Assembly: GCA_959347315.1 (NCBI GenBank)
Contig: OY365806.1
Coordinates: 29,625,866 to 29,689,865, forward strand
Direction of reading: 5' to 3'
Source of the DNA: Bimastos eiseni
Taxonomy: Eukaryota > Annelida > Clitellata > Crassiclitellata > Lumbricidae
Length of the DNA: 64,000 bases
This document shows, in pieces, positions 14,401 through 27,300 of this stretch (position 1 is its first letter; every line of letters begins with the position of its first letter). The position numbers were made by a program, and so were the translations under genes. The notes beneath the pieces are model-generated. The model did no database searches, had not been told where the DNA came from, and was given only the letters and a program-made list of their open reading frames with translations.

Positions 14401-17400
14401 TGACATAGCAGTGACCTAGATTTCATTCTGTACCAAGTGATAGTTTGTTCCATCCGTTTTCATCTGAGGTTCCTTGCTGTGCACTTGAAGGGTTCTACTG
14501 TATACATGTTGTGGCTTTTGCAGATTCCATTGTAGTTGAGTTTTTAATCGATTTACAGGGAAAGTATCTGTTCATGGATCTCGATCAAGAAAATTTGTCA
14601 CTCATTGATCCACACGATCTGACTGTTCTCAATGTCCAGCCAATCAAAGCGATACGAGTATGGGGTGTTGGACGAGACAATGGCAGGTAATAATTACTCT
14701 TATTCAATCTATTCTTGTGAGATCTACAATAACCTAATCTATATGAATCTAATCTGAACTTTAGATGTTTATATTATCATTATCTGTTCTAGATACAAAT
14801 TAAGAGTAGGATAGATATGACACTGCATACAGTAGCTAATCTAATCTTTACACGCTGAGATCTAGTCTAGTTTTGATCAAAATTATAATCAGATTTAGGT
14901 TACACAGAATGAAATAGAATTAAAATACAGTTCCTCATTTAGCTAGCTCCAAATTCCAAAAAATCTCTATCATTTGTCATTAATTCTGTTGGTGAAATCT
15001 AGCCACCAGTCAGCGAAAAAAATAGACTTACTGATTAAAATATTTGTTGTCAATATAAATTTTAAGTTGTTTGATATAATATGTGATGCTATTGTGTGTA
15101 ACTTTGAACATTTTCATATTTTGTTCATGCATTCAGTGAATGGTGAGTAGCAATTCAAATATTGTTTGTTTGTTTTGCACTTATGTATTTTCATTCGCGA
15201 TCAGCGTTATTATCTAATCGAGGGACTTCTGTGTTGCTGTAGTCATAATGCACAAGATATCAACAGATTATTGTCTCTAGTGAAATTGTTGTAAAACACT
15301 TGTGAAACAGGTCATGGAAACTAGTACTCAACTTACAGCAAGTTTTACTCCTGTATTTTCTTCCCATTAACACACAGGAAACCTTTTTGGTAGTCTTTGA
15401 AAGCATTGGAAGTCTTATCATCCATAATGACAATGTTTTATGGCTGAGTTACACATTTTCTTTGTGTTGCAAGAGATCTTTTTCTATTGTGAGTTCATTC
15501 AGCTAGTGTTATGTTGACACATAATGTGATTTAACATTGCAGGGATTTTGCCTATGTTGCACGAGACCGCAATACACGCCGATTTATGTGTCACGTTTTT
15601 CGTTGCGAACTTCCAGCGCGTCACATTGCCAGCACGCTGTGTGAAATCTGCAAGAAAGTGATTGCAAAGCGAAGTGCAATCAAAGCTTTGGGCAACGATG
15701 CGTCTGGTCACGTTGGCCGGCCAACCGATCTTCCAAGTCTAGAAAGGGGTGCAAAGGAAGTTGCAAGCAATCAACCACCCAACAGCGATGATATTCTGAA
15801 GAGTGGGTACCAGATGACTGATTTGAGTGATTAATTGATTGATCGATTGGTCCATTGGTGTGGCAAAATTGAATCATTCGTTGATTTGATTACCTGCTGC
15901 CCAACCGTAATGATTTGCTCAAGAGTAGGTGGGAAATTCTGTTGGTAGTATGTGTTGATGATGGATGAATGAACAGGTGGATTGATTTGATTTAGTGGTT
16001 GATGAACTGATTTATTAATTGATGGATTCAATGATAGTTGCTGTTTGATTGACTGATTGATTGCTTCTGAGCAATTGCCTGTCGTGATTCATGTATGACT
16101 GTTGGGCAGACAGACAATGAATGTGCTTTCTTTTGTTAATTTGACTGTTTGTCTTTCAGACTCCTCGTTCCCAACTCCAATGGATGAGCCAAAGAAGGTC
16201 ATGACCTGCCATTATTTGGGAACCACCCAGGTGCCAATGGCAACAGGTATGGAGTGATTGTTTCTATCTGTTAATAAGTATAATACATTTGCAGCTATGG
16301 TGCTTTGGTTTGCCTTATCTTGTCTTAGTTTATCTGGTCTTGCTATACCATGCTTTACTTTGTGGCTCTCCATTCCATCTTGGCTACTTGCCTCATGTTA
16401 TTTTGCTATGCCATTGCCTTGTGTTACGTGTTACATGCCATCTGTCTTTACTTTACTATATTTTGTGTCTGACCTTCTCGTGCCTTATTTCTTGATTTTC
16501 CTTACATAACTGTTGTGAGAATGAATTTACTTATCTTCACGTGTGTTGTGTCTTACCTTGCCATGCCTGTCGTTTTTGTGTGCAGGTGTTGAAATTCTAA
16601 ATGGAGCAATAGAGTTGCTGAATGCACGCATTCCTTCCGACAAGTGGACATACGTTAACGTTACAGTGGCGCCATCTACGATCACAATCACAGAGCATGA
16701 AGTAAGATGAAGATTGTTGTGGCTTCATGAGTTTCTCTGCTTTATACTTACTGTTGCGTTACGTTGTATCCTGCTGCGTCATGATAGAAGATTGTGTTCT
16801 GTGCTTTCACAGTTTTGGAATGTTCAGCTCACATCTGTCTGCAGGATGGATATGCAGTAGTTGTGTGGTTAACATGCCGGATTTTCAACCCAAACATCGG
16901 GGTTCAAGTTCCCACTATGATGGAAAGGTGTTTAGAGTATTTTGCATCATTTATGCCCCACCTAACAAACTCTATGCTGCAAAATGAGTGCACAGACCAA
17001 ATGTGCTGTAAGTGGAAGGATCAGACTGTGATGTAGGGCAATACGTCTCAAACTTTCTTATGCTTTGGACAATTGTTTGCCGATAATTCGTGGACTGATG
17101 CTTCAATGCCAGCTTGTGTACGTGATATGTTATGTTAAAATTTGAATTTAATTATATTATCATTGTTGTTGATACAAGTAGACCTTTGTTAGTGTTGCTT
17201 GTTTGAAACTGTTTCTTATGTAAGTTAAGGTCAAGAAACTTTTTGATAGTGAATGCAATTTACTATTTTGAGTGCAATCAAAATTGATTCTGGTTATCAT
17301 TCCAATCACTAACGGACCATTACCGGGTGAAGGATCAGAGTTTAGGTAATTATTGATGTAGAGGACTGTCCTCCTGCCTTTATATTCCAAGGCCTCCTGT

Positions 17401-20400
17401 ACCTGTCCTCTGCAGTCTGATCTACCGAAATTGCTCTGGATGTCTCTAGATTAGGTTTAACGTTGTTACTTTTGCTGTATTTATGCAGTTCATACATAGC
17501 TAATTATGCTAGTTGAGTGCTGTTTGCACTTAATTCGAAAGGTCATTCAAGTCAAGGAATGCTGAACTTTGCATGAGAGGCATTTAATTTCATGGCATTA
17601 AATTAATGGCATTTAATTTAATGGTATTTAATTTCATGGATAAAATGGTCCAAAGAATTATACATTTCTTATCTGATAGACTTAACTCTCTACCATCCTT
17701 TTATTTAGAACTTATGTAAAACAATAAGCTATGCATGTGTCTGTTAGTTTAATGTATCTAGGTCATTTATTTATGTATTTTATATTCATTCATTCATTAT
17801 GAGTATTTATATAGCACCCCTTCAAGTAACCTACTCAGGAGCACTCCCAGCCAAGCCACAACTAAAGAAAAAAAGAGTAAAAGCTTGATGGTTGGGTCAC
17901 GAGTAATGAGCGAGGCTCAAATAGGAGATCATTCCGCGATGAAGAGCCCACAGCCGAGAAAGCACGGTGCTGCCTATATCATGTTATAATAGGGAATAAT
18001 ATAACTTAGTATTCACCATCTTTATCAAGAAGCATGTAGTCAAAATATGTCTGAATGAAAGTAGATTCACCAGAGACATCTTAAATGCCGCTATTCCTTA
18101 TAACGAGCAAACTATTATAGCATGCTCATAGACTTAAAACCTTCTCAGCAATAGTAAATTACTTAATTATAATATGGTCTCATTTTATGGCTAGTCTTCT
18201 AATCGCTCCTTAATGCAGCATTGTAACATGTTTCCATTATATAGCAATTTTTATTATATTATGTTTGTGTGTGTGTTTTAGGCTCCTAATAACATCGTCG
18301 CAGAATGTCGAGTTCGATTTCTCTCCTTTCTTGGGATTTCAGTGAAAAATATAAAGTTAGCAAAGTGTCAATCAATCAAGTATTAACCTTTTCAAATTTT
18401 CAATCATCATCATCAGTCTTTCAGTTGATCTACCAATCATCTAGCCATTTGTTCAATTGTTCAACATGTTTTCTTTCTGGTTGTAGAATGTGTTCGTACA
18501 TAATGCACACTGCCCAGGATCATTATGTTGCTCACGTGTTCTACTGTGAGCCATCAGCTGGCGCCCTCTGTAAGATAATAGAAGCGGCTTGCAAGGTGAT
18601 TCAATCAAATCTTATGTAAAGACCAGTGTTGTATGCAAGACTTGAAACTTCAAGACGAGACCGAGACAGTGAGGTGCCGAAACCGAGACAGTGAGGTACC
18701 AAGACAGAGATCGAGACACTAGGTTCAAGACAGTACGAGTCAGTAAAAGACAAGTGATCCAATTTTAAACAAGCAAATTCGATACCAAATACCAAACGAA
18801 ATTAAAAAGTTGTGCATTTCCTTATTCATCTTGAGAAACTCGAAATTGTTCCGATTGTTTCAGTTATGGGGGTTTTACGTCAATGACAAACGGCACGCTG
18901 TAGCTATTGTTTGTCAATAACTTCAAATTGCGTAAAAGGAAACTTCACAATTTCTAGTTCTCTTCAGACATTTTTCCACTTTAAGATAATTGGATTGATT
19001 TCAGTATCATGTGACTTGTGCGTTAACCAGAATTACAGCAGGTTTCCGAGAACGAGATACTAAAAAACTGTCTCGAGATGTCTCGAGACCGAGACACTGT
19101 CTCGAGGCCATACAACTCTGGTAAAGACTCAGTGTGGCATATCATCAACATGCGCTCTACTTAAGTCAATAGTCACTTCAAGTGGAGCTGTAGTCGGGAA
19201 TCATGTTCCCATTGATCATAACAATAATAATTAAAAAAAATTTTATATTTAAAACTGACAAACCGCAACATAATTACAATGCAATGCATGCAACTGAAAT
19301 TTTATATTGCCCTTATTAAAAAAATTTTTTGCTCAGGAGTGCACTTGTCACTACGACGCAATAGCAATTGTAATGCAGAGCAATTGTGCACAAAGGACTT
19401 GCTCAAGGTCTATACACAGTGACTCCTCAGACGAGGGTCAAACCCGCACACTCGGCGCACACGGAGCGTTACGGGCTGACCGCTATAACCAATCGACCAC
19501 TGTGCCACACAAGTATAGTATGAACGGATGATCACAAGTTATTACAGGAGTCATAATGTAATTTAATTGTTGGCAGCCATGCAAGGTGCCCATTGCATTT
19601 TACATTTGATGTTATGTAAAAATCGAAATGGGTTATCAAGTTAAAACAAGTGGGTTTTAGGTGTAGATCTGAATACATGGCTTCATACATACATTTGAAC
19701 AAAGAAATGATTATAAAAGCCTGTAACTATGCATACATTAAGAATGTGACATAAACGTGTATCATGACATTAGTATGATTGATGTTTCAGCTGCGTTACC
19801 AGAAATGTCTTGACCGAACTCTATCCGGTTCTAGCTCGATGTCGCCTCTCGACCAGCGCCAGGATTCAATGGAAGCCTCTTCCTCATCCTCTGGACCAAA
19901 AGTAAGTGCCTCAGAGAATCAGACAAATACGGCCCTGTAAACGTTAACATATGGAACAGTTCTACAATTTTTGGTATGTGATCATGAAGAGATTATACAG
20001 AAGCGTCTGAAATTACCGAGGTCAAAGGTCATTCAGCAGAGTTCCATACATAACCTTGGCAATTCAATTGCAGAGTTTCTTTTAGCCTCTGAAGTATCAT
20101 TGATGTTCTAAGTCGTATTTCATATGCTGTGCCACCCGTGTTAACTGGAATTTAAATTAATAGTAGATAGCTTTTGTTGCTTTTATTGTTATAATTTTAG
20201 TTCTGTTTTTTGTTTGTTTATTTAACATTTAGAGACTTTTAATGCAATTTTGCATGTTATTTATTTGTCATTGTTTTGAAGCATATAATATAGGGCATAA
20301 CCGAGTAGACAATTTCCACCGAGTACCGAATTATAGTATCCAAGTATTTGGATGAAGTATTTGCCGGATCCGGGTACGAACTGAATAGTAGCGGCAGATC

Positions 20401-23143
20401 TGGCCGGCGACTCAGCGAGTACCATCCATAGGCAAAGCGTAGTTAACCTACCAGTCTGCCACGTGCCACAGCTACTGAGAACTATCTATAGTCGATGCAG
20501 TCTATAGCAATATTCTTCATATAGCTTATCGTCGCACTCTATGCTATAACGATATATTTATTATTTAATAACTTTATTTGTGAAAAAATGTTAAAACTTG
20601 TTTTAAAATTTGAAATATGAAGTTATCAACGATTTCTTTACTCTCTAATGTTTGCCAGTAAGTGGGTGGAGCCAATTCAAATAAGTCCGTTAGTCGTAAA
20701 TTTATTTGATTAAAAAATATTATTTTATAAAAAAATATTTTATCAAAAAAGTTATTTTAGCTATTGGCGGGTGAAATATTTGCCAAGGCAAATACTTCTG
20801 AATAGTCCAATATTCGGCCGAGGCGAATGTTTGAGGCGATTTCCGGTTATGCCCTAATATAATATTGCACTGATGGTTTGGTAGTTATTAAAAAAATTAT
20901 TTTGATGCTTGTATGTTTATTGATTTATTTTTATTTATTTTGCATGTTTTTGGCAATAAATTTGCATGGTATTCTGTGCTGGTCAATTTTCTATTTTAGT
21001 AAACAGACCAGTACTGTGAAGCTTTGCTATATTTAATTCACTATGATGTAGTATCAATTATAGCAAAGTTTCACTGTACTCCAGCTGACTGCAGGTTATC
21101 CAGGCTTGGGTGATGAACCCAAGTGTTGTTAAATTTAGTGAAATGTGATGGTGCCTGGGAAAACCCTAACAATGTTGGAAAAATCAGTGAGCAAGACATC
21201 AACTCAGAAGGCCATTATGTATGAATAAGTCAGAAATAGTTTTGTTTTTAAGTTTTACGGATATATAGTATGTATAAGTATATATATTTTAACACACACA
21301 CACACATATATATATATATGTATATATTTTTATATATATACATTAATGATCAGTTATGTATCTGACTATATGTGGGATTGGTTGCCCGTGCAATGCTGCA
21401 TTGAGTTTAAGATTCCTCTGCTGATACATTGCCCATCCTAGATCAGAGAGCTATTTATTCCAGGGTCATCATTCACCGTGTCACCTTGTGCTTTCAGTTC
21501 GTTGAACTCTAGCGACCGTCATGATAAACCTATTTTCCATTGCTTTAGGTTATCTCCCTTATTTCCTCCAGATTCATTCCGGTTCTTTCATGTGTCTCGT
21601 CCATCCATTTCTTCCTTGGGTACCCTAATTTTCTTTTTTCTTCTCTGCACACCAACATCATTTCCTTTTCCATTCCATTTGATCACATAATATGTCCAAA
21701 AGACCCCAGCTTCCTTCTCAACGATGTTTGTTGTAACGTCTCATCATTCTCAACTTCAATCTTCCTGCACACCTCTCCGTTTGTCTTCTTCTCCGTCCAT
21801 GATATTCTCTGCATCTTCCTTCATATCCACATTTTTTGCATGTGTTGATCTTCTTCTCCATGTTCTTTGTCATTGCCCTCACTAGCCTATTTTGTGTCTA
21901 TGCTCACGTGTTTGTCCTTCCATATCGTTTCTAATCCACTCATTGCAGCTTTTCATATGGTTATCCTTCTTTTTATTTCCAGATCACACTTTCCCTCTTT
22001 TTCTAGGGTCATCATTACCTCATAAATTTCTTGATTCTGTGGCACAATCTAGTTCCTTAGCTTGGTCTCCCCGGAATTTGACCTGGCCCTGGAGCGAAAC
22101 GAGAGGCTTGGCTATTGTGGACTTGATTTTGGTATGGGTGCTGGTGAATCAGCTGATCTCTCTGATATGGCTTTTGATAAATTTTCAAAGATTTACATTT
22201 GTTTGCATTACATTACCTCTGCAGTTCAACATGGAAGCTTTGCAGCAGTCAACTCCTCATTCTGGAACAGAGACTTCCATGCAATCTGCGATATGAGCTT
22301 CTTCTACTTTCCATACTTTAATTTCATCTTATCTGGTCGGAGAACCTCTGATGAGTTTTCTTGAAGAAATGCTTTATAAATAAGCAATTACAATTACATT
22401 TACTTACAATAACTATGCTGAAACCGTCTTCTATTTAATTAAGCAACATGCTAACTATTTTGATGAGAAAAATCTGTTTAATTTTTACCAGACATTAAAG
22501 TTTAGGTTAGCTCTAACTCATTTTTAAACCTTATGCTCTGGGCTGTACATATTAAATGTTAAGTAAATATTTACTGTTTTTGATGACATACAGTTTTCAC
22601 AAAAGATTTAATGCCTCCAACTCAATACAATGTAATTTAAAACTAAGTTTTAAATTTTTCCAACTTTGTCAGTATTTTCTCAGGCTTTGTCACTTATACT
22701 AAATCAAACTTAATTAATATAATATAATGTATGCCAAGATTTCATTTCCTAACAGCAATTTACCTGTGGCTGGCGGTGTCACTTAGTCCCCCTGATTCTG
22801 TTTAGTTTGATTGTTCGTTTTTGTCGTTTTATTTCGTAAGAGCTTATTACGTGTTGAACCCTGCAATCAGGATTCGACTTCCAGCCTTGCTCGGTCCCTT
22901 CTCACAAGAGGAAGAGCAGGTTTCTCCTCTTCAGCTGCAGTTCTATCCAGTGCCACAGCCTCCATGAAGACGGGACTAGCTGAGAAGGCCTCTAGTGTGC
23001 GAACCGGGGTCTCCACAGCCTCTGTGGCAGTCAAGGATGGCCTCGTAAGCCGGGTGTCGACAGTTAGAGAGGGGTTTGTGAGCACAATAGACAGCCTACG
23101 GAAAAAGGCAGGAAGATATCTTACAGACGAACAACAGGAGTAG
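8414..23143 (+). CDS. APBB: Fe65/APBB-family adaptor protein (WW-PTB1-PTB2)
   Basis: Fourteen coding exons join in phase: 8414-8447, 9855-10254, 10950-11059, 12201-12313, 12801-12877, 13944-14139, 14559-14686, 15543-15802, 16160-16246, 16586-16701, 18282-18355, 18487-18595, 19791-19901 and 22871-23143 (TAG). They give 695 codons. The ATG exon was chosen because its GTAAGA donor leaves the one base that exon 2 needs. Residues 12-170 are acidic and Ser-rich. A WW domain covers about 171-202. PTB1 starts at FAVRSLGW (263) and includes IRVWGVGRDNGRDFAYVARD. PTB2 runs from about 452 to LRYQKCL (569) and includes ECRVRFLSF and HVFYCEPSAG. These are Fe65 family signatures. Fe65 proteins bind the cytoplasmic NPTY motif of APP-family receptors through PTB2 and shuttle to the nucleus. 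Vertebrates have three paralogues; I cannot assign this one. Odd points: the second WW tryptophan is Arg, and residues 637-684 carry an 11-residue periodic repeat. Confidence 0.96.
10950..12313 (+). CDS. APBB: Fe65 WW-domain exons (10950-11059 and 12201-12313)
   Basis: The WW domain is split over two exons joined at phase 1. It reads LPPGW (first, structural Trp) then YYWHIKSGTIQREPP. In Fe65 proteins and most WW domains the last motif is TTQWEPP, with the second Trp forming the proline-binding cradle. Here the codon is AGG (Arg), one base from TGG. The rest of the domain is intact, so this is a substitution in an otherwise preserved domain. Confidence 0.9.
12400..12660 (+). pseudogene. 3' fragment of a CR1/L2-like LINE
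   Basis: The plus strand at 12409-12500 reads ARLRFWNSLPVSVRSAQSLS, LFRS, a stop, then LKTFLYQ. This is the pattern of the C-terminal end of non-LTR ORF2 proteins, here with an in-frame stop. The downstream part ends in a short TAATAATAA tail typical of LINE 3' ends. It lies in the Fe65 intron between 12313 and 12801. Confidence 0.65.
18624..19120. mobile_element. hAT-type non-autonomous DNA transposon (497 bp)
   Basis: The element begins CAGTGTTGTATG and ends CATACAACTCTG, giving 12-bp terminal inverted repeats with one mismatch. It is flanked by a perfect 8-bp target duplication, GTAAAGAC, at 18616-18623 and 19121-19128. Both subterminal regions carry GAGACCGAGACA-type repeats. There is no transposase. 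It sits in an Fe65 intron. A relative with the same GAGACC-rich design is at 35823-36037. Confidence 0.92.
19303..19512 (-). repeat. tRNA-derived SINE, copy 2
   Basis: On the minus strand it starts GTGTGGCACAGTGGTCGATT (A-box region), has a B box near GGGTTTGACCCTCG, and then the body shared with the copies near 7180 and 53104 (GAGTCACTGTGTA, GACCTTGAGCAA, CAATTGCTCTGCA, AAGTGCACTCCTGAGC). The tail ends AAGGGCAATATA. It is in an Fe65 intron. Confidence 0.85.
20291..20856. mobile_element. hAT-type non-autonomous DNA transposon (566 bp)
   Basis: Its ends are TAGGGCATAACCG and the inverse, CGGTTATGCCCTA. It is flanked by a perfect 8-bp duplication, ATATAATA, at 20283-20290 and 20857-20864. The interior has no coding capacity and contains subterminal motifs around AAATACTTC. 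It is intronic in the Fe65 gene. Confidence 0.9.
21480..21900 (-). pseudogene. Degenerate non-LTR retrotransposon ORF2 C-terminal fragment
   Basis: The minus strand reads, with frame breaks, like the tail of endonuclease-reverse-transcriptase LINE proteins: a GxFGHIM-like stretch, EKEMMLVC, then KWMDETHERTGMNLEEIRE. It is decayed and intronic in the Fe65 gene. I recognise the family from this motif order only. Confidence 0.55.
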
Positions 23144-26100
23144 CAAGTCTGTTGATGAGAAGGTATCTGCTGTAACTTAAAGTATCAGTTGTTGATGTTA
23201 AGGTTGATGGTTAGGCAACTTCAGATGCAATCTCATTTGAATTCTGTTGTCCTTTATATAATGACTGTTTTGACGGAAGTGCCGAGCAGTTACCAATTAC
23301 TTTACTTTAAGTATGCCATTTGTTAGATAATTCAAGACATAGTGCCTTCTAAATTAAGATTACTTTTGCTTTAGTTAAGCTTTGTGTTGATTGCTTACTT
23401 TTCTGCTGATGCTGTATGGATGTTATGTAAGTGCTTTGATGTTGTTATCATTATTAGTTCCGAGTTATGATTCTGTTCGGCTGCTAGGTGTGTTCATGCA
23501 TGTGTCTGAGTTTTTATATATTTAATTTAAATATATAAGTTTCTGCTTTTGCCTTGTTTCTTGTTCTCAGCATATCCTGTTTCCCTTGTACAGTGCAGAT
23601 TTATGGCATATGCTGGCTCCCTTGCTAGTTCTTGGTATATGCTGATAGCATAAAGCTGGTTCTCTTCTTCTAGTGATTATGAGCGTAGTACTGTTTTGAT
23701 GCATGTTACCATGATGGGCAATGCCTCTGTGCATTATGGTAAATGTGGTTTGAAGTCATTAGAAGAAATGGATTAAGTTGATGAGGCAACAGTTTGAAGT
23801 GTGTTGTAATTTCTTGTCATAGGGTCTTCGAGCGAGCATCAAGGAAGGTGTCCAGAATGTAATCAACACAATTGCCAAGAGACGACCTTCAAAAACCTGA
23901 ATTACGCTTGCAATACGTCGCCACCGCTGCTTCGCTACATCGGTACTTCCTTTTTTTGGCAGATTCAACACTCACTCTTGTAGCTTGTTGCAGCAGATGC
24001 GTGCTTTAATACAGTGACGCGTCGTTACAGCGCATTCCTTTGGTGTATGTTATGACGAGGTTCTTGGTATATGTTTAGTTCTGAAGCGTACACTGGAAAC
24101 TCATTGACAATGCATCACTGTGACCAATTCTGGTGTAATACACAAATCCCTATTTCAATTAATTTACAACTAATATGGTTCAAAGTAGACCGTTGATTAA
24201 TGTGCCTGACGATCAACCCAAATGTTGGAGGCTGAAATATCTGCCAGGGAAGAAAGATCCTTCTGCTCCACATGCATCCAGTGAACTAGGGTTTAAAATG
24301 AGTAGACTAAACGTACACTTTTGGTATTCATTTTCTTAGCATCAGCCATGTGCAACAACCTATGAGCCAAACTATGGCAAACTTTGATGTTTCACTGTAG
24401 TGCGTAAAGTCTTTTTTCCTTCTGGCTACTAAAATCTCAACTGCCAGACTAGTGACTGCTTATTATAGCATGTAGTGGTAATTTATTTGCTTCATTTGAG
24501 CACCACGGTGTTAAAGTCAGATGAGGATTTTTACTCGCTTTCAGCGCAGTGGAAGTGCTCTGGATATATCTCAGTGTGTATGTAGTACGTCATGGCTATT
24601 TCACTTTACAGCTTGAATGTCTTTCTAGATCTGCAAAACCTTTGATTACTCAAGTATGTTCTAAATAGTGCAGTTAATTCTGATTGCTTTATTGTTCAGA
24701 TTAGACGTTATCTCTTCTGTGGAATACTTAGTCGAACTCGATCACTTAGCTTTTAGGATTACGTGGCTGGATTTAAAATTTGTAAAAGTGCACGAATGTA
24801 TCTAGTAGTTTAAAGTAACTGAGTTAGTTTATCAGATTGTGTTTGTCAGAGTGTAATTCTGGATAATCAATATCACTGGTCTTAAGTAAAATGATTATCA
24901 TATATAGATTGGCCAACTCAGTAGACTCATTTAAAACTAAGTTGAAAGTTTTTCCGTTTTCTAAGGCTTATACTGTCTGCTGACTTTCGTTTTAGGTTGT
25001 ACGGCACCCTTTTAGTGGTTAGGGTCGCATTTACGGCGCCTTATAAATCGACGTTGATATTATTATTATTATTATTTTTATTATTATTATTATTTTTATT
25101 ATTATTATTATTATGGTTGATGGTCTGCATGAATGTGATGAACAGAATTTACTTAAAAGTTTACAAGTTTACTTAACAGACGATATTTAATGTTTCAAAT
25201 GACCGTTTTGATTTTCGAGTGCAGTTGAACTTTGTAAAGTGCAGGCCTTGCAAGACGTGCCACTCTGTTGAAATTGGAGGGTCGTGTTTCTCATGAAACG
25301 AGTGACACAGTAGTGGTTATCTTGGGCTAGATTGTATAACCCAATAGTTTGACAGCGTTTTCTGAATATTGCATCGATAACGATAAGGTTGAACAAGTGG
25401 AATATTTTAGCCAAGGGGTGTGGTCTGATTCTGAGTGCAATGGGGTTATGACCTGCATGTGTTTATGGCCAGTGGCATAAGAGTGAATTTGAGTAGATTT
25501 GTTTAGTTATACAGAATTAGTTCTTCGCTGTCTAAGAAACAGTCTTTATGGTGCACGAGTTATATTGTTCACCATTTAATCTTGAGTTTTTTATTGGGTG
25601 CCAGTTCATATGAACTGAAATTTTGTTTTTACCTCATTTTTATAAGTGCGTGTGAAACGTAACTGTTTGGTTATGATATTTAAGATTCTTCTAACTGCAG
25701 TTTTCGGTCAATGTCAAAGTTTGTATCTTTTCCTGATTGTTATGTACCAGGTTTTATTTATTTGCAAATTCAAATGGCTAAATTTTCCATTTTTTTACAG
25801 ACAGATTTTGGGTGTGTTGTAAGTCGTACTAGACGTAAAGTTTATATTGATGTGATATCATTTTAGCTACATGTTAGTGCAATAATTTTACATTGACAGC
25901 CCACTTAATTCACATTAACATTGTGCTTTAATTATATGATCATATTAACATTAGGCAAATATTATGTTAGCTTGAAGTTAATGTAATGTTGGCATAATTT
26001 TAATGTAATCTGACGTTAGCATAGTGTTGATGTAGTGCTGGCATAATGTTAATAAAAAAATAGTTAAAATATTTATGTAATGTTATGGTAAATTATACCA

Positions 26101-26600
26101 GAATGCTGTCTTGTAATGTTCCATGTTAGTATCACATAAGTTTAGTTGATGTAATGTTTCCATATGGAGATTTCTGTGTTAAAGTGCTATAGTTGATGCA
26201 TCAATTCATAATAATTAAAGGTTTTTTCTTCGGCAATGTGCAAATGCAGAAAATGTTTTTTTGTCTTTTTTTCTTCATATAGTTCATAAGATTATTCTTT
26301 GCAAGGGATTAAATTTAGCTACACATGTTTATCTATAGTAACCATGTGGTTTTGACCCGCTAATTTTTCATCCATTTGATTGATTGAGATATGTCTTGTC
26401 AACATTGTCTAGCTACATTGGTTAGTGCAGTGGTTCTTAGCTTGAGGTATCGGCACCTTCTCAGGTTTGCAATATAGTTATTTTCAGCAAATTCCTGAGC
26501 AGATCAAAGGAATTACTTGGTCTTCTTGTTCTATTTGATGCAACATACATGTATATCTTTGTGAGGCAGTGTTTCCATCCTATCTCATATCCTAACCCAA
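23144..26600. other. 3' flank of the Fe65 gene, no gene seen
   Basis: Apart from the alternative last exon this is AT-rich and non-coding, probably 3' UTR and then intergenic. An ATT trinucleotide run at 25057-25113 follows GGCGCCTTATAAAT, a motif often seen at LINE/SINE 3' ends. A loosely periodic TAATGTTAGCATAATG-like stretch occupies 25900-26170. Confidence 0.5.
23823..23900 (+). CDS. APBB: Alternative last exon of the Fe65 gene
   Basis: After a catag acceptor the frame reads GLRASIKEGVQNVINTIAKR then RPSKT and TGA. This resembles the C-terminal tail of vertebrate Fe65 proteins (VKRGVLSLIDTLKQKR), so it looks like a true family exon. It joins in phase 0 to a GTAAGC donor inside the preceding exon (last base 23044, after VKDGL), replacing the last 32 residues and giving 688 codons. 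The upstream exon also has its own stop at 23141, so two C-termini are expected. Splicing is inferred, not observed. Confidence 0.75.
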   Translation, partial: GLRASIKEGVQNVINTIAKRRPSKT

Positions 26601-26639
26601 GTTTTGAAGATACCTTGTTGCTCAGTGCCTTGTCTTTTG

Positions 26640-26940
26640 TTAAGTCATCCTCATAGCGAGGTTTGGCCGCATCATGAACTCCTTCTCCTTGGGAGCTGCT
26701 CCACTGTCATTCTAATCCATGTTCGAATGTTGTCCATCCATGTAATTCATGGTCTGCCCCTCTCCCGTTTGCCCAGGACTCTTCCTTGTATCAGTTCTTT
26801 CTCCATGCAACTTCTTTCTTTCTCAGTATATGTCCAAAGTTTCCCAGTTTCCTCTCTTTCACGTTTATCAGTTCTCTACTCCAGCTGTCTCAAGTATCCA
26901 TTTGTTGGTGTCTTGGGCAGTCCATGCTACTCTGCTTAAA
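26640..26940 (-). pseudogene. Degenerate non-LTR retrotransposon ORF2 C-terminal fragment
   Basis: Reading the minus strand and allowing frame breaks gives DTNKWILETAGVE, KERKLGNFGHILRKK, ELIQGRVLGKRERGRP and WMDNIRTW. These are typical of the C-terminal region of endonuclease-reverse-transcriptase LINE proteins. It is too broken to be functional. Confidence 0.65.
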
Positions 26941-27217
26941 CCATGTAATATCATACATACCTAGTTGAGGAGATGCAATATCAAAAGTCTTGTGAAAATG
27001 ATTTGGATTCACATTTTCTCATTTTTCGAATATTTGTTTCAATAAAACTATAATCAATCATGCTACAAGTTACTATTGGCCTAATTGAAAATGCAAGGTT
27101 TTCTTTTTGTCCGGTGCACTAGGGTGTGGGTTGGAATTTTAAAATGTATGATGTGGACATAGAAAAGATTAGAGCATAATTATATATGGTGTGTCTCATG
27201 CACTGATGCTGATTTGT

Positions 27218-27300
27218 TTCAGAGCTTTAAATCTCTAGTTGGGATGGTCTGTTCATGGGGACCTTAAATGGTGTGGACCGTGGTGCCTAGTCAAAGGGAG
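27218..27300 (+). repeat. Diverged copy of the repeat tail at 31305-31400
   Basis: TTTCAGAGCTTTAAATCTC...GGGGACCTTAAATGGTGTGG resembles TTTCAGAGATTTAAATCTC...GGGACCTTGAATGGTATGG at 31304-31367. The two are probably members of one interspersed family. Confidence 0.5.
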
